DNA of 64,000 nt, taken from contig NZ_CP060713.1 of NCBI RefSeq assembly GCF_014395785.1, positions 4,306,501-4,370,500 on the forward strand, in the 5' to 3' direction. The notes under the pieces were generated by a model. That model did no database searches. It had not been told where the DNA came from and saw only the letters and a program-made list of their open reading frames with translations. Position 1 is the first letter of the stretch. The number at the start of each line of letters is the position of its first letter. Below are positions 43,081 through 53,269 of this stretch, in pieces. Both the position numbers and the translations under genes were made by a program. This DNA is from Nocardioides mesophilus (GTDB lineage: Bacteria; Actinomycetota; Actinomycetes; Propionibacteriales; Nocardioidaceae).

Positions 43081-43395
43081 GGTCCGCACCTTCCTCCTGG
43101 TCCCACTGTGACCCTGGGTCGGAGCCGGGTCAGGGGCCTGCGGTCCCCGCCGGGCGGGCCGGAGGACCCGAAACCGCCAGCCTCCGCCAGCCTCGCCGAA
43201 GCACGCCGGTGCCCGCACCGCGAACACACCCGCCGAACCGCCCGGAGCGCCCGAATCATGTGAAATGCCTCGCACCACGAGGCATCGGACACGTCTGTCG
43301 GTTCGACATCGGCACCCGGACTCTGGTGTGGTCGTGGGGCCCAGTGACCAACCGACGGAACGGAGGAGCGCCGCCCACCCGCGGCGTGAACCTGA
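43081..43395. other. 315-base divergent intergenic region (usp - BCCT)
   Basis: No gene seen. It holds a perfect inverted repeat ATGCCTCG (43265-43272)/CGAGGCAT (43278-43285) with a CACCA loop, and GGGCCCAGTGACCA at 43337-43350, whose complement is a weak DosR-like box (about 9-10 of 14). Promoters for both the universal stress protein and the BCCT transporter must lie here. Confidence 0.6.
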
Positions 43396-45171
43396 GTGAG
43401 CATCGACACCCGCCCCGAGAGCCGGACCCCCGACGGGTCCACCCCACCGACAGACGGGCCGAGCCCCCACCCCGCCCTCGAGCCGACTGCGACCGAGGCG
43501 GTCGCGCACGGCACCAAGATCGACAACGTCGTCTTCGGCGTCACGGCAGTGATCGCGCTGGCCTTCGTCGCGTGGGGCTTCCTGTCCACCGATTCCCTCG
43601 GCAGCGCCTCCGACAGCGCGCTGACCTGGACGGTGCACAACATGGGCTGGATGTTCGTCGTCCTCGCCTCTGCGTTCGTCGTCTTCGTCATCTGGCTGGC
43701 CGCCGGCCGCTTCGGCAACATCCCGCTCGGCCGTGACGACGAGGAGCCGGAGTTCCGGACCAGCTCGTGGATCGCGATGATGTTCAGCGCCGGCATGGGG
43801 ATCGGCCTGATGTTCTACGGCGTGTCCGAGCCGGTGTCGCACTTCGTCACCCCGCCTCCGGGCACCGGCGAGGCCGGTGCCCCGGGCGCGGTGCAGACCG
43901 CGATGGCCACCACGCTGTTCCACTGGACGTTGCACCCGTGGGCGATCTACGCCGTGGTCGGCATCGCGATCGCCTACGGCGTCTTCCGCCGCGGTCGCAC
44001 CCAGCTGATCTCCTCGGCCTTCGCGCCGCTGATCGGCGAGCGGCGCGCCGCCGGCACCGCGGGCCGGGTCATCGACATCCTGGCCATCTTCGCGACCCTC
44101 TTCGGGTCTGCGGCCTCACTGGGCCTCGGCGCGCTGCAGATCGGCAGCGGCCTGGAGATCGTCACCGGCATCGGCGAGATCGGCAACGGCGTGCTCGTCG
44201 GCGTCATCGCCCTCCTCACGATCGCGTTCATCTTCTCCGCGGTCTCCGGGGTGGCCAAGGGCATCCAGTGGCTGTCCAACATCAACATGGTGCTCGCGAT
44301 CGCGTTGGCGGCGTTCGTCTTCGTGGTGGGCCCGACGGTCTTCATCCTCAACCTCGTGCCCACCGCGGTCGGCAGCTACTTCCAGGACCTGGCGATGATG
44401 TCGGCGCGGACCGACGCCGCCGGCGGCGACGGGATGGCGGAGTGGCTCGCGGGCTGGACGGTCTTCTACTGGGCCTGGTGGCTGTCGTGGACGCCGTTCG
44501 TCGGCATGTTCATCGCCCGGATCTCCCGCGGCCGCACCATCCGTCAGTTCGTCACCGGCGTGCTGCTCGTGCCGAGCGTGGTGAGCCTGGTCTGGTTCGC
44601 GATCTTCGGCGGTGCCGGCATCCACGCCCAGCAGAACGGCACCGACATCGCCGGCGCCGCCTCGCCCGAGGCGCAGCTGTTCAGCCTGCTCGACACCATG
44701 CCGATGGCCACGGTGACCAGCGTGCTGGTGATGGTGCTGGTGGCGATCTTCTTCGTCTCCGGCGCGGACGCCGCCTCGATCGTGATGGGCACGCTGTCGC
44801 AGCGTGGCACCCTCGAGCCGAGCCGTCTCAACGTCGTCTTCTGGGGAGTCGTCACGGGTGCTGTGGCTGCGGTCATGCTGCTCGTCGGTGGGGACTCCGC
44901 GCTGACCGGGCTGCAGAACATCACGATCGTCGCCGCACTGCCGTTCGCCGTGGTGATGATCGGCCTGGCGTGGGCACTGGTGAAGGACTTGCGAAGCGAC
45001 CCGCTGATGGTGCGCCGACGCTACGCCCAGGCGGCCGTGGAGAAGGCCGTGGTCGCCGGTGCCACCGAGCACGGTGACGACTTCGCGCTGACGGTCGAGC
45101 ACGCAGACGAGCCACTGCTCACCGAGGGCGACACCAGGCCCAGCGAGTCCTCGGGCATCGCTCGCGACTGA
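43396..45171 (+). CDS. BCCT family betaine/choline/carnitine transporter
   Basis: 591 residues, twelve membrane helices. The family signature WAWWLSWTPFVGMFIARIS is intact, as are SSWIAMMFSAGMGIGLMFYGVSEP and FHWTLHPWAIYAVVGIAIAYG. It imports glycine betaine or a related trimethylamine compound using Na+ or H+. The N-terminal ~35 residues are Pro/Thr-rich and the C-terminal tail acidic; such tails sense osmolarity in some homologues. The GTG start lacks a clear ribosome site. Monocistronic, followed by a strong hairpin. Confidence 0.94.
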   Translation: MSIDTRPESRTPDGSTPPTDGPSPHPALEPTATEAVAHGTKIDNVVFGVTAVIALAFVAWGFLSTDSLGSASDSALTWTVHNMGWMFVVLASAFVVFVIWLAAGRFGNIPLGRDDEEPEFRTSSWIAMMFSAGMGIGLMFYGVSEPVSHFVTPPPGTGEAGAPGAVQTAMATTLFHWTLHPWAIYAVVGIAIAYGVFRRGRTQLISSAFAPLIGERRAAGTAGRVIDILAIFATLFGSAASLGLGALQIGSGLEIVTGIGEIGNGVLVGVIALLTIAFIFSAVSGVAKGIQWLSNINMVLAIALAAFVFVVGPTVFILNLVPTAVGSYFQDLAMMSARTDAAGGDGMAEWLAGWTVFYWAWWLSWTPFVGMFIARISRGRTIRQFVTGVLLVPSVVSLVWFAIFGGAGIHAQQNGTDIAGAASPEAQLFSLLDTMPMATVTSVLVMVLVAIFFVSGADAASIVMGTLSQRGTLEPSRLNVVFWGVVTGAVAAVMLLVGGDSALTGLQNITIVAALPFAVVMIGLAWALVKDLRSDPLMVRRRYAQAAVEKAVVAGATEHGDDFALTVEHADEPLLTEGDTRPSESSGIARD

Positions 45172-45236
45172 CGCGCGGCCGCCACGGCCGCCACGGCCGC
45201 CTGCGCATCCGGTGGCCGCGCGTCCGGCCGGACGGG

Positions 45237-45261
45237 CTGCCGCTCCCCTAGGGAGCGGCAG
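45237..45261. terminator. Bidirectional hairpin terminator
   Basis: CTGCCGCTCCC (45237-45247) pairs perfectly with GGGAGCGGCAG (45251-45261) around CTA, between the convergent BCCT and guaB1 stops. No T-run. Confidence 0.65.
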
Positions 45262-45290
45262 CCTGTCGCACGCTCAGCCGGCGGCGCGGC

Positions 45291-46775
<1,485 letters not shown>

Positions 46776-47231
46776 TCAGCCCTCGCGCAGCGCCGCCAGT
46801 GCCTGGTCGGCGTGCACGTCCATGCTCAGCTCGCTGGCGACCACCTTGCGGATGGTGCGGTCGGGGTCGATCACGAAGGTGGCCCGCTTGACCGGGGTGA
46901 TCAGCCGCCGCCGTACGCCGTAGGCCACGGCCACCTCGCCGGACTCGTCGGAGAGCAGCGGATAGTCGAACCCGTGGAGGTCCGTGAACTGCTTCTGCCG
47001 GGCGACCGGGTCGGTGCTGATGCCGAGGCGCTGGGCGCCGGCCTCCTTGAACTCGGTGGCCAGGTCCCGGAAGTGGCAGGCCTCCTTGGTGCAGCCGCCG
47101 GTCATCGCGCCGGGGTAGAAGAACAGCACGACGGGGCCGTCCTGGAGCCGCTCGCTGAGCCGCACCGGACGTCCGTTCTCGTCCGGGAGCTCGAAGTCGG
47201 GCGCCTGCGCGCCGTCGGTGAGGGTCTTCAT
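46776..47231 (-). CDS. bcp: Peroxiredoxin, Bcp/PrxQ type
   Basis: 151 residues from ATG 47231, whose start overlaps the upstream DUF1295 stop (ATGA). Catalytic loop FYPGAMTGGCTKEACHFRD with peroxidatic C47 and resolving C52, the alpha2 C-x4-C arrangement of PrxQ. It reduces hydrogen and lipid peroxides with thioredoxin. Position at the end of the Cfa/DUF1295 operon suggests protection of modified membrane lipids. Confidence 0.92.
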   Translation of the reverse strand: MKTLTDGAQAPDFELPDENGRPVRLSERLQDGPVVLFFYPGAMTGGCTKEACHFRDLATEFKEAGAQRLGISTDPVARQKQFTDLHGFDYPLLSDESGEVAVAYGVRRRLITPVKRATFVIDPDRTIRKVVASELSMDVHADQALAALREG

Positions 47232-48052
47232 CCGCGGTCCTCTCCGGGAGTCCGTGACTTGGGCGGCAGCGGGAAGAACCCGCTGGTGCGGTTGACGTAG
47301 TCCACGTAGCCGGGCCGTCGGGACGCCATGTCCTTCTCCAGCAGCGGCTTGCCGGTGCCCTTCGCGAGCAACCACGTCATGAGCACCGGCGACAGCAGCG
47401 TCAGGATCCCCGGCCAGGCGCTGAAGGCGATCAGCGACAGCCCCCACCAGACGCAGGCATCGCCGAAGTAGTTCGGGTGACGCGTGTAGCGCCACAGCCC
47501 GGTGTCGAGCACCTGCCCCTTCGAGGCGGGGTCGTTGCGGAACCGGTCCAGCTGGTAGTCGCCCCCGGCCTCGAAGAACAGACCGACGGCCCAGACGGCG
47601 ACACCGACCCACACCAGCCAGGACGTGCCCGATGTCTCGAACGAGCCGACCTGGACCGGCAGCGAGACGAACCACATGATCGCGCCCTGGGTGAGGTAGA
47701 CCGTGCGCAGGGCGTAGAGCTGCGGGTTGCCGGGCGCCTTCGCCATCAGCTCCGCGTAGCGCGGGTCCTCCCCCTTGCCCCGGGAGCGCCGCCAGATGTG
47801 CCAGGCCAGCCGGCACCCCCAGACCGCGGTGAGCACCAGCAGCAGCCAGCGGCGTACGTCGTCGCCCTCACCGGCCGAGGCCAGGAAGGAGACCAGCGCG
47901 ATGGCGACGAAGCCGAGGCCCCAGGCGACGTCGACGACGGCCTGCTTGCCGACCCGCAGCGCGACCAGGAACGTCGTGCCGAGCACCACGACCACGGCGA
48001 GGGCGGTGAACGGGAGGGAGCGGGCGAGGGCGGCCCAGTCGTAGTCGGCCAT
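47228..48052 (-). CDS. DUF1295 family membrane protein (steroid 5-alpha-reductase-like)
   Basis: 274 residues. Several helices and the conserved C-terminal motif GLWRYTRHPNYFGDACVWWGLSL, typical of DUF1295 and related to isoprenylcysteine methyltransferase and steroid 5-alpha-reductase families (NADPH-binding R-x-x-R-H-P-x-Y-F). Start overlaps the cfa stop by one base. In actinobacteria this family often follows cfa-like genes; a role in reducing or modifying the acyl chain is plausible but unproven. Confidence 0.9.
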   Translation of the reverse strand: MADYDWAALARSLPFTALAVVVVLGTTFLVALRVGKQAVVDVAWGLGFVAIALVSFLASAGEGDDVRRWLLLVLTAVWGCRLAWHIWRRSRGKGEDPRYAELMAKAPGNPQLYALRTVYLTQGAIMWFVSLPVQVGSFETSGTSWLVWVGVAVWAVGLFFEAGGDYQLDRFRNDPASKGQVLDTGLWRYTRHPNYFGDACVWWGLSLIAFSAWPGILTLLSPVLMTWLLAKGTGKPLLEKDMASRRPGYVDYVNRTSGFFPLPPKSRTPGEDRG

Positions 48053-49356
48053 CAGAGCTCCCGCACGCGCGGCAGCCCGCTGCTGCCGTCCGGCAACGGC
48101 TTGACCATCAGGATCTGGTCGACGCCCATCCGGCCCTCCTCGAAGGCCAGCGCGCCGCCCACCAGGTACAGCCGCCACACCCGGGCGACCTCCTCGCCGA
48201 CGAGCCCGACGACCCGGTCCCAGTTCTCCTCGAAGGTGGCGTACCACGCGTCGACGGTCCACACGTAGTGCTCGCGCAGCGCGTGCACGTCGCGGACCTC
48301 CAGGCCGGCCTGCTCGATGAGGTCGACGGTCTCCCCGACCGGACGCATGTGCATGTCCGGGGCGATGAACGCCTCGATGAAGGGCCCGCCGCCGGGGCGG
48401 GTGGTCCGCGACATCTGCTGGACCAGCGCCCGACCGCCCTCGCGCAGCAGCCGGTGGATGCCGCCGGTGAAGACCGGGTAGTTCTTCTCGCCGACGTGCT
48501 CGCCCATCTCGATCGAGGAGATCGTGTCGAAGGGGCCGTCGGCGACGTCGCGGTAGTCCTGCAGCCGGATCTCGACCCGGTCGGCGAGGCCCCGCTCGGC
48601 GATCCGCTGGTCGATGAAGGCCTTCTGCTCCGCCGCGATGGTGACGCCGACGACCTGCACGCCGTACTGCTCCGCCGCGTGCAGCGAGAGCGATCCCCAG
48701 CCGCAGCCGATGTCGAGGTGCCGGTGGCCGGGCTTTGCCCGGTCGAGGCCGAGCTTGCGGCAGACCAGGTCGAGCTTGTCCCGCTGGGCGTCCTCGAGGG
48801 TGTAGTCCGGGGCGTCGCTGGTGAAGTAGGCGCACGAGTAGGCCATGTGCGGGTCCAGGATCAGCGCGTAGAACTCGTTGGAGAGGTCGTAGTGGTGCGA
48901 GATCGCCTGCCGGTCCCGCAGCGCGGAGTGCAGCCTTCCGCGCAGCCTCGCCTGGCTGGACGGGGGCGCCGGCGGCAGGCCGAGCGCCCCGAGGCGTACG
49001 GCGGTGCGCAGCCCGGCCGCGACGGTGGCCGGGGACAGCTTCGGGGAGGCCCCCCGCTCGCGGACCGCCTGCCAGACCCGTCGGAAGCCGTCCAGCAGGT
49101 CGCCCTCGACGTCGATCTCGCCGGTGACGTAGGCCTGGGCGAGCCCGAGCTCCCCGGGGTGGAAGAGCAGACGGCGCAGCGCACCGGCGTCGCGGAGCAC
49201 CACCACCGGGACCCCGTCGGGGCCGGCCTCGCTGCCGTCCCAGGCGCGGATCCGCACCGGCAGCTCGCCGGCGAAGAGGGGCGTGACCACCGCCGCCAGC
49301 TGGTCGGCGGCACCGGAGACCCGGGAGGCGTTCGTGGGTGCGGTGGTGAGCGTCAT
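48052..49356 (-). CDS. cfa: Cyclopropane-fatty-acyl-phospholipid synthase-like methyltransferase
   Basis: 434 residues from ATG 49356. The SAM site is HLDIGCGWGSLSLHAAEQYGVQVVGVT, the lipid-site regions are AISHHYDLSNEFYALILDPHMAYSCAYF and ISSIEMGEHVGEKNYPVFF-like (SIEMGEHVGEKNYPVFTGG). It methylates unsaturated phospholipid acyl chains, giving cyclopropane or methyl-branched products. First gene of the three-gene unit with DUF1295 and Bcp; the chain overlaps indicate one transcript. Confidence 0.92.
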   Translation of the reverse strand: MTLTTAPTNASRVSGAADQLAAVVTPLFAGELPVRIRAWDGSEAGPDGVPVVVLRDAGALRRLLFHPGELGLAQAYVTGEIDVEGDLLDGFRRVWQAVRERGASPKLSPATVAAGLRTAVRLGALGLPPAPPSSQARLRGRLHSALRDRQAISHHYDLSNEFYALILDPHMAYSCAYFTSDAPDYTLEDAQRDKLDLVCRKLGLDRAKPGHRHLDIGCGWGSLSLHAAEQYGVQVVGVTIAAEQKAFIDQRIAERGLADRVEIRLQDYRDVADGPFDTISSIEMGEHVGEKNYPVFTGGIHRLLREGGRALVQQMSRTTRPGGGPFIEAFIAPDMHMRPVGETVDLIEQAGLEVRDVHALREHYVWTVDAWYATFEENWDRVVGLVGEEVARVWRLYLVGGALAFEEGRMGVDQILMVKPLPDGSSGLPRVREL

Positions 49357-49439
49357 CGGGTCCTTCCCCGGTCGGGTGCGGTGGTCACGCAGAGGCGTTC
49401 GTCGCCCGGTGACCGCTGGATGGGTGGTCTCGTCATGGC

Positions 49440-49817
49440 TCATGGCAACAGGTCCGCCCGGCCGAACATGGCCGCCGTCTGGCGCGCCGACGGCGTCCCG
49501 GCGCCCGGGTCGGCGCCGGCGGCGAGGAGGGCCTGCACGACCGCGCCCTCCCCCTTGAACACGGCGCCCGCGAGCGGGGTCTGGCCGCGGTCGTTGGGCC
49601 GGTCCACCGCCGCACCCCGTGCGGCCAGGGCGAGCACCGTGTCGGCCTGCCCGTGGTAGGCGGCGAGCATCAGCAGCGTGTTGCCGGCCGCGTCGGTGAG
49701 GTCCACCGGCACCCCGGCGTCGACGTAGGCAGCGAGCCGTTCGGCGTCTCCCGCCCGGGCCAGGTCGAACATCTGGTGGGCCAGCTCGACCAGCTGCTCC
49801 TCGGAGGCATCGGACAT
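49440..49817 (-). CDS. Ankyrin repeat protein
   Basis: 125 residues with two to three ankyrin repeats (AGNTLLMLAAYHGQADTVLALAARGAAVD, then RGQTPLAGAVFKGEGAVVQALLAAGADPG) preceded by a helix. A protein-interaction adaptor; partner unknown. It lies 83 bases upstream of cfa on the same strand and is divergent from the RsbRD-like gene. Confidence 0.9.
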   Translation of the reverse strand: MSDASEEQLVELAHQMFDLARAGDAERLAAYVDAGVPVDLTDAAGNTLLMLAAYHGQADTVLALAARGAAVDRPNDRGQTPLAGAVFKGEGAVVQALLAAGADPGAGTPSARQTAAMFGRADLLP

Positions 49818-49914
49818 GAGTGAAGTGTTGCAAAGTCTGTCTGGCTGCTCACGTCCCCGGGCGAGGACCGCGCCTCGGTGGCACCATGGCAGCGGAGGGG
49901 GAGAGGAGCTCTCG

Positions 49915-50370
49915 ATGGATCTGGACAGCCTGCTCTCGGAGTCGGAGGCCGCCGTGCTCGACGAGGCCTACACCGCACTCCACCATGCGCACCTGGCCCA
50001 CTACGAGGCAGCGGGCGAGCACCTCACCCGGCAGCGCCTCGCCGACCTCTTCGAGCTGGTCGCGTCCGCCATCCGCAGCCGGGACCTCGCTGCGCTGAGC
50101 GCCTACACCGAGAAGCTCGCCGAGGAGCGGTTCGGCGAGGGCTTCGACATCTCCGAGGTGCAGGCCGCGTTCAACGCCCTCGAGCTGGCCCTGTGGCGCC
50201 GCGTGGTCGCCGCCGCGCCGCCCGGCGAGCTCGCCGAGGCGATCGGGCTGATGTCCACCGTCGTGGGCTACGGCAAGGACACCCTCGCCCGCACCTACGT
50301 CTCGCTCGCCTCCCAGCGGCACGTGCCGTCGCTGGACCTGTCGGCGCTGTTCGCCGGCGTGGAGTCCTGA
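49915..50370 (+). CDS. RsbRD N-terminal-like helical domain protein
   Basis: 151 residues from ATG 49915 with GAGGAG upstream. The sequence YEAAGEHLTRQRLADLFELVASAIRSRDLAALSAYTEKLAEERFGEGFDISEVQAAFNALE matches the globin-like N-terminal sensor domain of RsbR-type stressosome proteins (RsbRD_N), but no STAS domain follows. It could be a stand-alone sensor or partner in sigma-factor control. Function uncertain. Confidence 0.8.
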   Translation: MDLDSLLSESEAAVLDEAYTALHHAHLAHYEAAGEHLTRQRLADLFELVASAIRSRDLAALSAYTEKLAEERFGEGFDISEVQAAFNALELALWRRVVAAAPPGELAEAIGLMSTVVGYGKDTLARTYVSLASQRHVPSLDLSALFAGVES

Positions 50371-50375
50371 GGCGC

Positions 50376-51698
50376 TCAGGTGGAGCTGACGCCGCCGATC
50401 CGCCCCTCCCGGAACGCGTCGACGAACAGCGCGTGGTCGGCGCGGACGGTCCCGGCGTACTCCATCGCGAAGTCGGTGAGGTCGGCGACGAACTCCTTGC
50501 GGCGGCCCTCCAGGACGGTCCTGATCGCCTCCTCGGTCTGGAAAGTGACCAGGCTCTGCTCGCTGTCCTCGTCCGAGGCGCAGTGCACCTTGGCGGTGGC
50601 CTGGCCGAGGGCCTTGACCACCGAGGTCATGTCGTCGGGCTCGGTCAGCGGGTCCCAGTCCAGGTCGGCCTCGTAGGGCGAGATCTCGGCGACGACGTAC
50701 CCGGTGCCGTCCACGGTGGTCCAGCCGAGCAGCGGGTCGGTGTGCACCTGCAGCGCGCGCTGGCTGACCACGGTGCGGTGCCCCTCGTTCTCGAAGTACT
50801 TCGCGACGGCGGCGGAGTCGACGAACCGGCTCACCGCCGGCACGTTTGCCTGCTTCATCGACAGCACCACGTCGTTGTCGAGCGACTGGCTGTAGCCCTC
50901 GACGAGGATGTTGTACGCCGGCAGCCCGGCGCTGCCGATGCCGAACCCGGCCTTGCCGACGACGTCGCGGACGTCGTAGAACAGGTCGCGGTCGTAGCGC
51001 TTGTCCTCGGGAATCGTCTCGAGGTACTCCCCGAACGCCTTCTCGACCTTGCGCCGTTCCGCCCGCCCGAGCCGACGGACCGAGGCGTCCTCGGTGAACA
51101 CCCGGGTCGCGTCCTCGAGGTGGGTCATCGAGTCGAGCATCGTGACCCTGCTGTGCAGCCGGGCCTGCACCAGCACGTCGTGCACGGGACCGTCGGTGTT
51201 GCCCAGGTGCAGCGCGAAGTCGTGGTCGTCGTCCTCGCCCACGTAGTGGTTGACCTGACTCAGGTAGGAGCGGAGGTAGGTGCCCACGAGCGAGCGCACG
51301 GTGTCCTCGGGCAGGGCCTTCTGCCAGCCGATCAGTGCCAGGCTGGCGACGAAGCGCCGCAGGTCCCAGGAGAAGTGGCCGACGTAGGCCTCGTCGAAGT
51401 CGTTGACGTCGAAGACCAGCCTGCCGTCGGAGTTCATGTAGGTGCCGAAGTTCTCCGCGTGCAGGTCGCCGTGGATCCACACCCGGCTGGTCCGGTCGTC
51501 GGCCCACTGGTCCTCGGTGCTGGTGACGTCGGCGTAGAACAGGCAGGCCGACCCGCGGTAGAACGCGAACGGGTCGGAAGCCATCTTGCGGAACTTGCCG
51601 CGGAACGCCCGCGGGTTCGCGGTCATCAGGTCCGCGAACGCCTCTTCGAGGGTCTCGACGATGAGCTTCTGACGGGAGTCGCGGGAGTGGTCCACCAT
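50376..51698 (-). CDS. DUF2252 family protein (second copy)
   Basis: 440 residues. The same core as the gene at 25783 but diverged: DPFAFYRGSACLFYADV, WIHGDLHAENFGTY (a clear HGDLHxxN kinase-like catalytic loop), LVFDVNDFDEAYVGHFSWDLRRF. The HGDLHAEN/DVNDFDE pair supports a kinase-like fold. Function unknown. Convergent with the RsbRD-like gene, 5 bases apart. Confidence 0.9.
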   Translation of the reverse strand: MVDHSRDSRQKLIVETLEEAFADLMTANPRAFRGKFRKMASDPFAFYRGSACLFYADVTSTEDQWADDRTSRVWIHGDLHAENFGTYMNSDGRLVFDVNDFDEAYVGHFSWDLRRFVASLALIGWQKALPEDTVRSLVGTYLRSYLSQVNHYVGEDDDHDFALHLGNTDGPVHDVLVQARLHSRVTMLDSMTHLEDATRVFTEDASVRRLGRAERRKVEKAFGEYLETIPEDKRYDRDLFYDVRDVVGKAGFGIGSAGLPAYNILVEGYSQSLDNDVVLSMKQANVPAVSRFVDSAAVAKYFENEGHRTVVSQRALQVHTDPLLGWTTVDGTGYVVAEISPYEADLDWDPLTEPDDMTSVVKALGQATAKVHCASDEDSEQSLVTFQTEEAIRTVLEGRRKEFVADLTDFAMEYAGTVRADHALFVDAFREGRIGGVSST

Positions 51699-51738
51699 GC
51701 CGGTCCCCTACCCCGCCGGGAGGGTGGCGAACCGGCGC

Positions 51739-52563
51739 TCAGGCCACGTGGTCGGGGTGCGGTCCGACCCGGAGGCCCCGGTCCAGCCCGTCGATGCGGC
51801 GCAGGTCCTCCTCGTCGAGCTCGAAGCCCAGCGCGTCGAGGTTCTCCTCCATCCGGCTCGGCGTCACCGACTTCGGGATCACGACCGTGTCGTGGTCCAG
51901 GTGCCAGCGCAGGACCACCTGGGCCGGAGTCCGCTCGTGCTTGCGGGCGATCCGGGTGATCACCGGGTCGCCGAGGAGCTCACCGCCCTTGGCCAGCGGG
52001 CTCCACGCCTCGGTGACGATGCCGTGCGCGGCGTTCGCGGCCCGCACCTCGTGCTGCTGCAGGTAGGGGTGCAGCTCGACCTGGTTGACCGCCGGGACCA
52101 CCTCCACCCGGTCGAGCAGCCGCTGCAGGTGGTGCGGCTCGAAGTTGGACACGCCGATCGCCCGGACCCGGCCGTCGAGGTAGAGCCGTTCGAGGGCCCG
52201 CCAGGTCTGGGTGGTCAGGCCACGCCCACCGGCCGGCCAGTGGATGAGGTAGAGGTCGAGCACCTCGAAGCCGAGCTTGGCCATGCTGGTGTCGAACGCC
52301 CGCAGGGTGGCGTCGTACCCCTGGTCGTCGTTCCACACCTTGCTGGTCACGAAGACGGCGTCCCGGTCCAGGCCGGACTCCCGGACCGCCTGGCCGACGC
52401 CCTCCTCGTTGCCGTAGAGCGAGGCGGTGTCCACGTGCCGGTAGCCGAGCTCCAGCGCCCGGGCGACGACCTCACGGGCCCGGGCGGCCGGGACCCGCCA
52501 CACCCCCATCCCGATCTGCGGGATCTCGACGCCGTTGTTCAGCAGCACCTGCGGGACGCTCAT
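51739..52563 (-). CDS. Aldo/keto reductase
   Basis: 274 residues. The tetrad is visible: Asp in RHVDTASLYGNE, Tyr of SLYGNE, Lys of TSKVWND and His of LYLIHWP; NADPH site IPKSVTPSRMEENL. It reduces aldehydes and ketones with NADPH; members of this size resemble 2,5-diketo-D-gluconate reductase. Start overlaps the upstream membrane gene by ATGA. Confidence 0.93.
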   Translation of the reverse strand: MSVPQVLLNNGVEIPQIGMGVWRVPAARAREVVARALELGYRHVDTASLYGNEEGVGQAVRESGLDRDAVFVTSKVWNDDQGYDATLRAFDTSMAKLGFEVLDLYLIHWPAGGRGLTTQTWRALERLYLDGRVRAIGVSNFEPHHLQRLLDRVEVVPAVNQVELHPYLQQHEVRAANAAHGIVTEAWSPLAKGGELLGDPVITRIARKHERTPAQVVLRWHLDHDTVVIPKSVTPSRMEENLDALGFELDEEDLRRIDGLDRGLRVGPHPDHVA

Positions 52564-53213
52564 GGCTCCATCCTGCCCACCGCGCCGGGCGCCGACCCGT
52601 CGGGACCCTCACGTGGCGGCGCCAGTCCGGCGTCCCGCAGCTCCAGCACCGCCAGCGCGCGCACGACCCCCGGGTCGCGGGCCCGCCAGGCGCCGGCCGG
52701 GTCGGGCGAGATGCGGGCCAGGCGGTGCAGCGGCTGGTGGGCCATGGCCCGCAGCGCGAACAGGTCGAGGTCGTGGCCCGAGTCGACGAACCGCTGCCCG
52801 GCGGTGGCCTCCCGCACGAACCGCCATCGCAGGGGCAGGTAGACCGCCAGCGCGACCAGCACCGGGATCGCGCCCACCGCCAGGGCCAGCCAGAACGCCA
52901 GGGTGTGCACCGCGTCCGCCTGCGCGGTCCCCGCGGCCGCGATCCGGTCCGCGGCGTCGCCGGCCCCGTCGAACGGTGCGCGGACCTCGTCGCCGACCAG
53001 CGGGATCCCCTCCACGCCGGAGCCGGCGTCGCGCAGCCGTTGCGCCAACCCCGCGCCGGCCTCCTGGAGCTGCTCCCCGGGGACGGCCAGGGCGTTCGTC
53101 GCGTCGTGCACGACTCCGGCGAGCTGGACCCAGACCAGCACCCACAGCAGCACCAGCAGGTCCCCGACGACCTGCCGGCCACGACGAGCGGAGGTGTCCG
53201 CGTAGAGCTTCAT
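52560..53213 (-). CDS. Hypothetical membrane protein
   Basis: 217 residues from ATG 53213. Helix LLVLLWVLVWVQLAGVV near the N-terminus, an Ala/Gly-rich amphipathic stretch, a second helix TLAFWLALAVGAIPVLVALAVYLPL, then a soluble Arg/Ala-rich tail. Family is common in Nocardioidaceae but I know of no function. Coupled to the aldo/keto reductase. Confidence 0.75.
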   Translation of the reverse strand: MKLYADTSARRGRQVVGDLLVLLWVLVWVQLAGVVHDATNALAVPGEQLQEAGAGLAQRLRDAGSGVEGIPLVGDEVRAPFDGAGDAADRIAAAGTAQADAVHTLAFWLALAVGAIPVLVALAVYLPLRWRFVREATAGQRFVDSGHDLDLFALRAMAHQPLHRLARISPDPAGAWRARDPGVVRALAVLELRDAGLAPPREGPDGSAPGAVGRMEP

Positions 53214-53269
53214 GCCGCCATGCTGCCCCGGGAGCCGGGTCGGCACTCGACCGGGCGACGAGATCCCGG

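Noticed and set aside
45180-45202. GCCACGGCCG direct repeats after the BCCT gene
   Set aside because: Three short GC-rich copies in a convergent gap; indistinguishable from low-complexity sequence.
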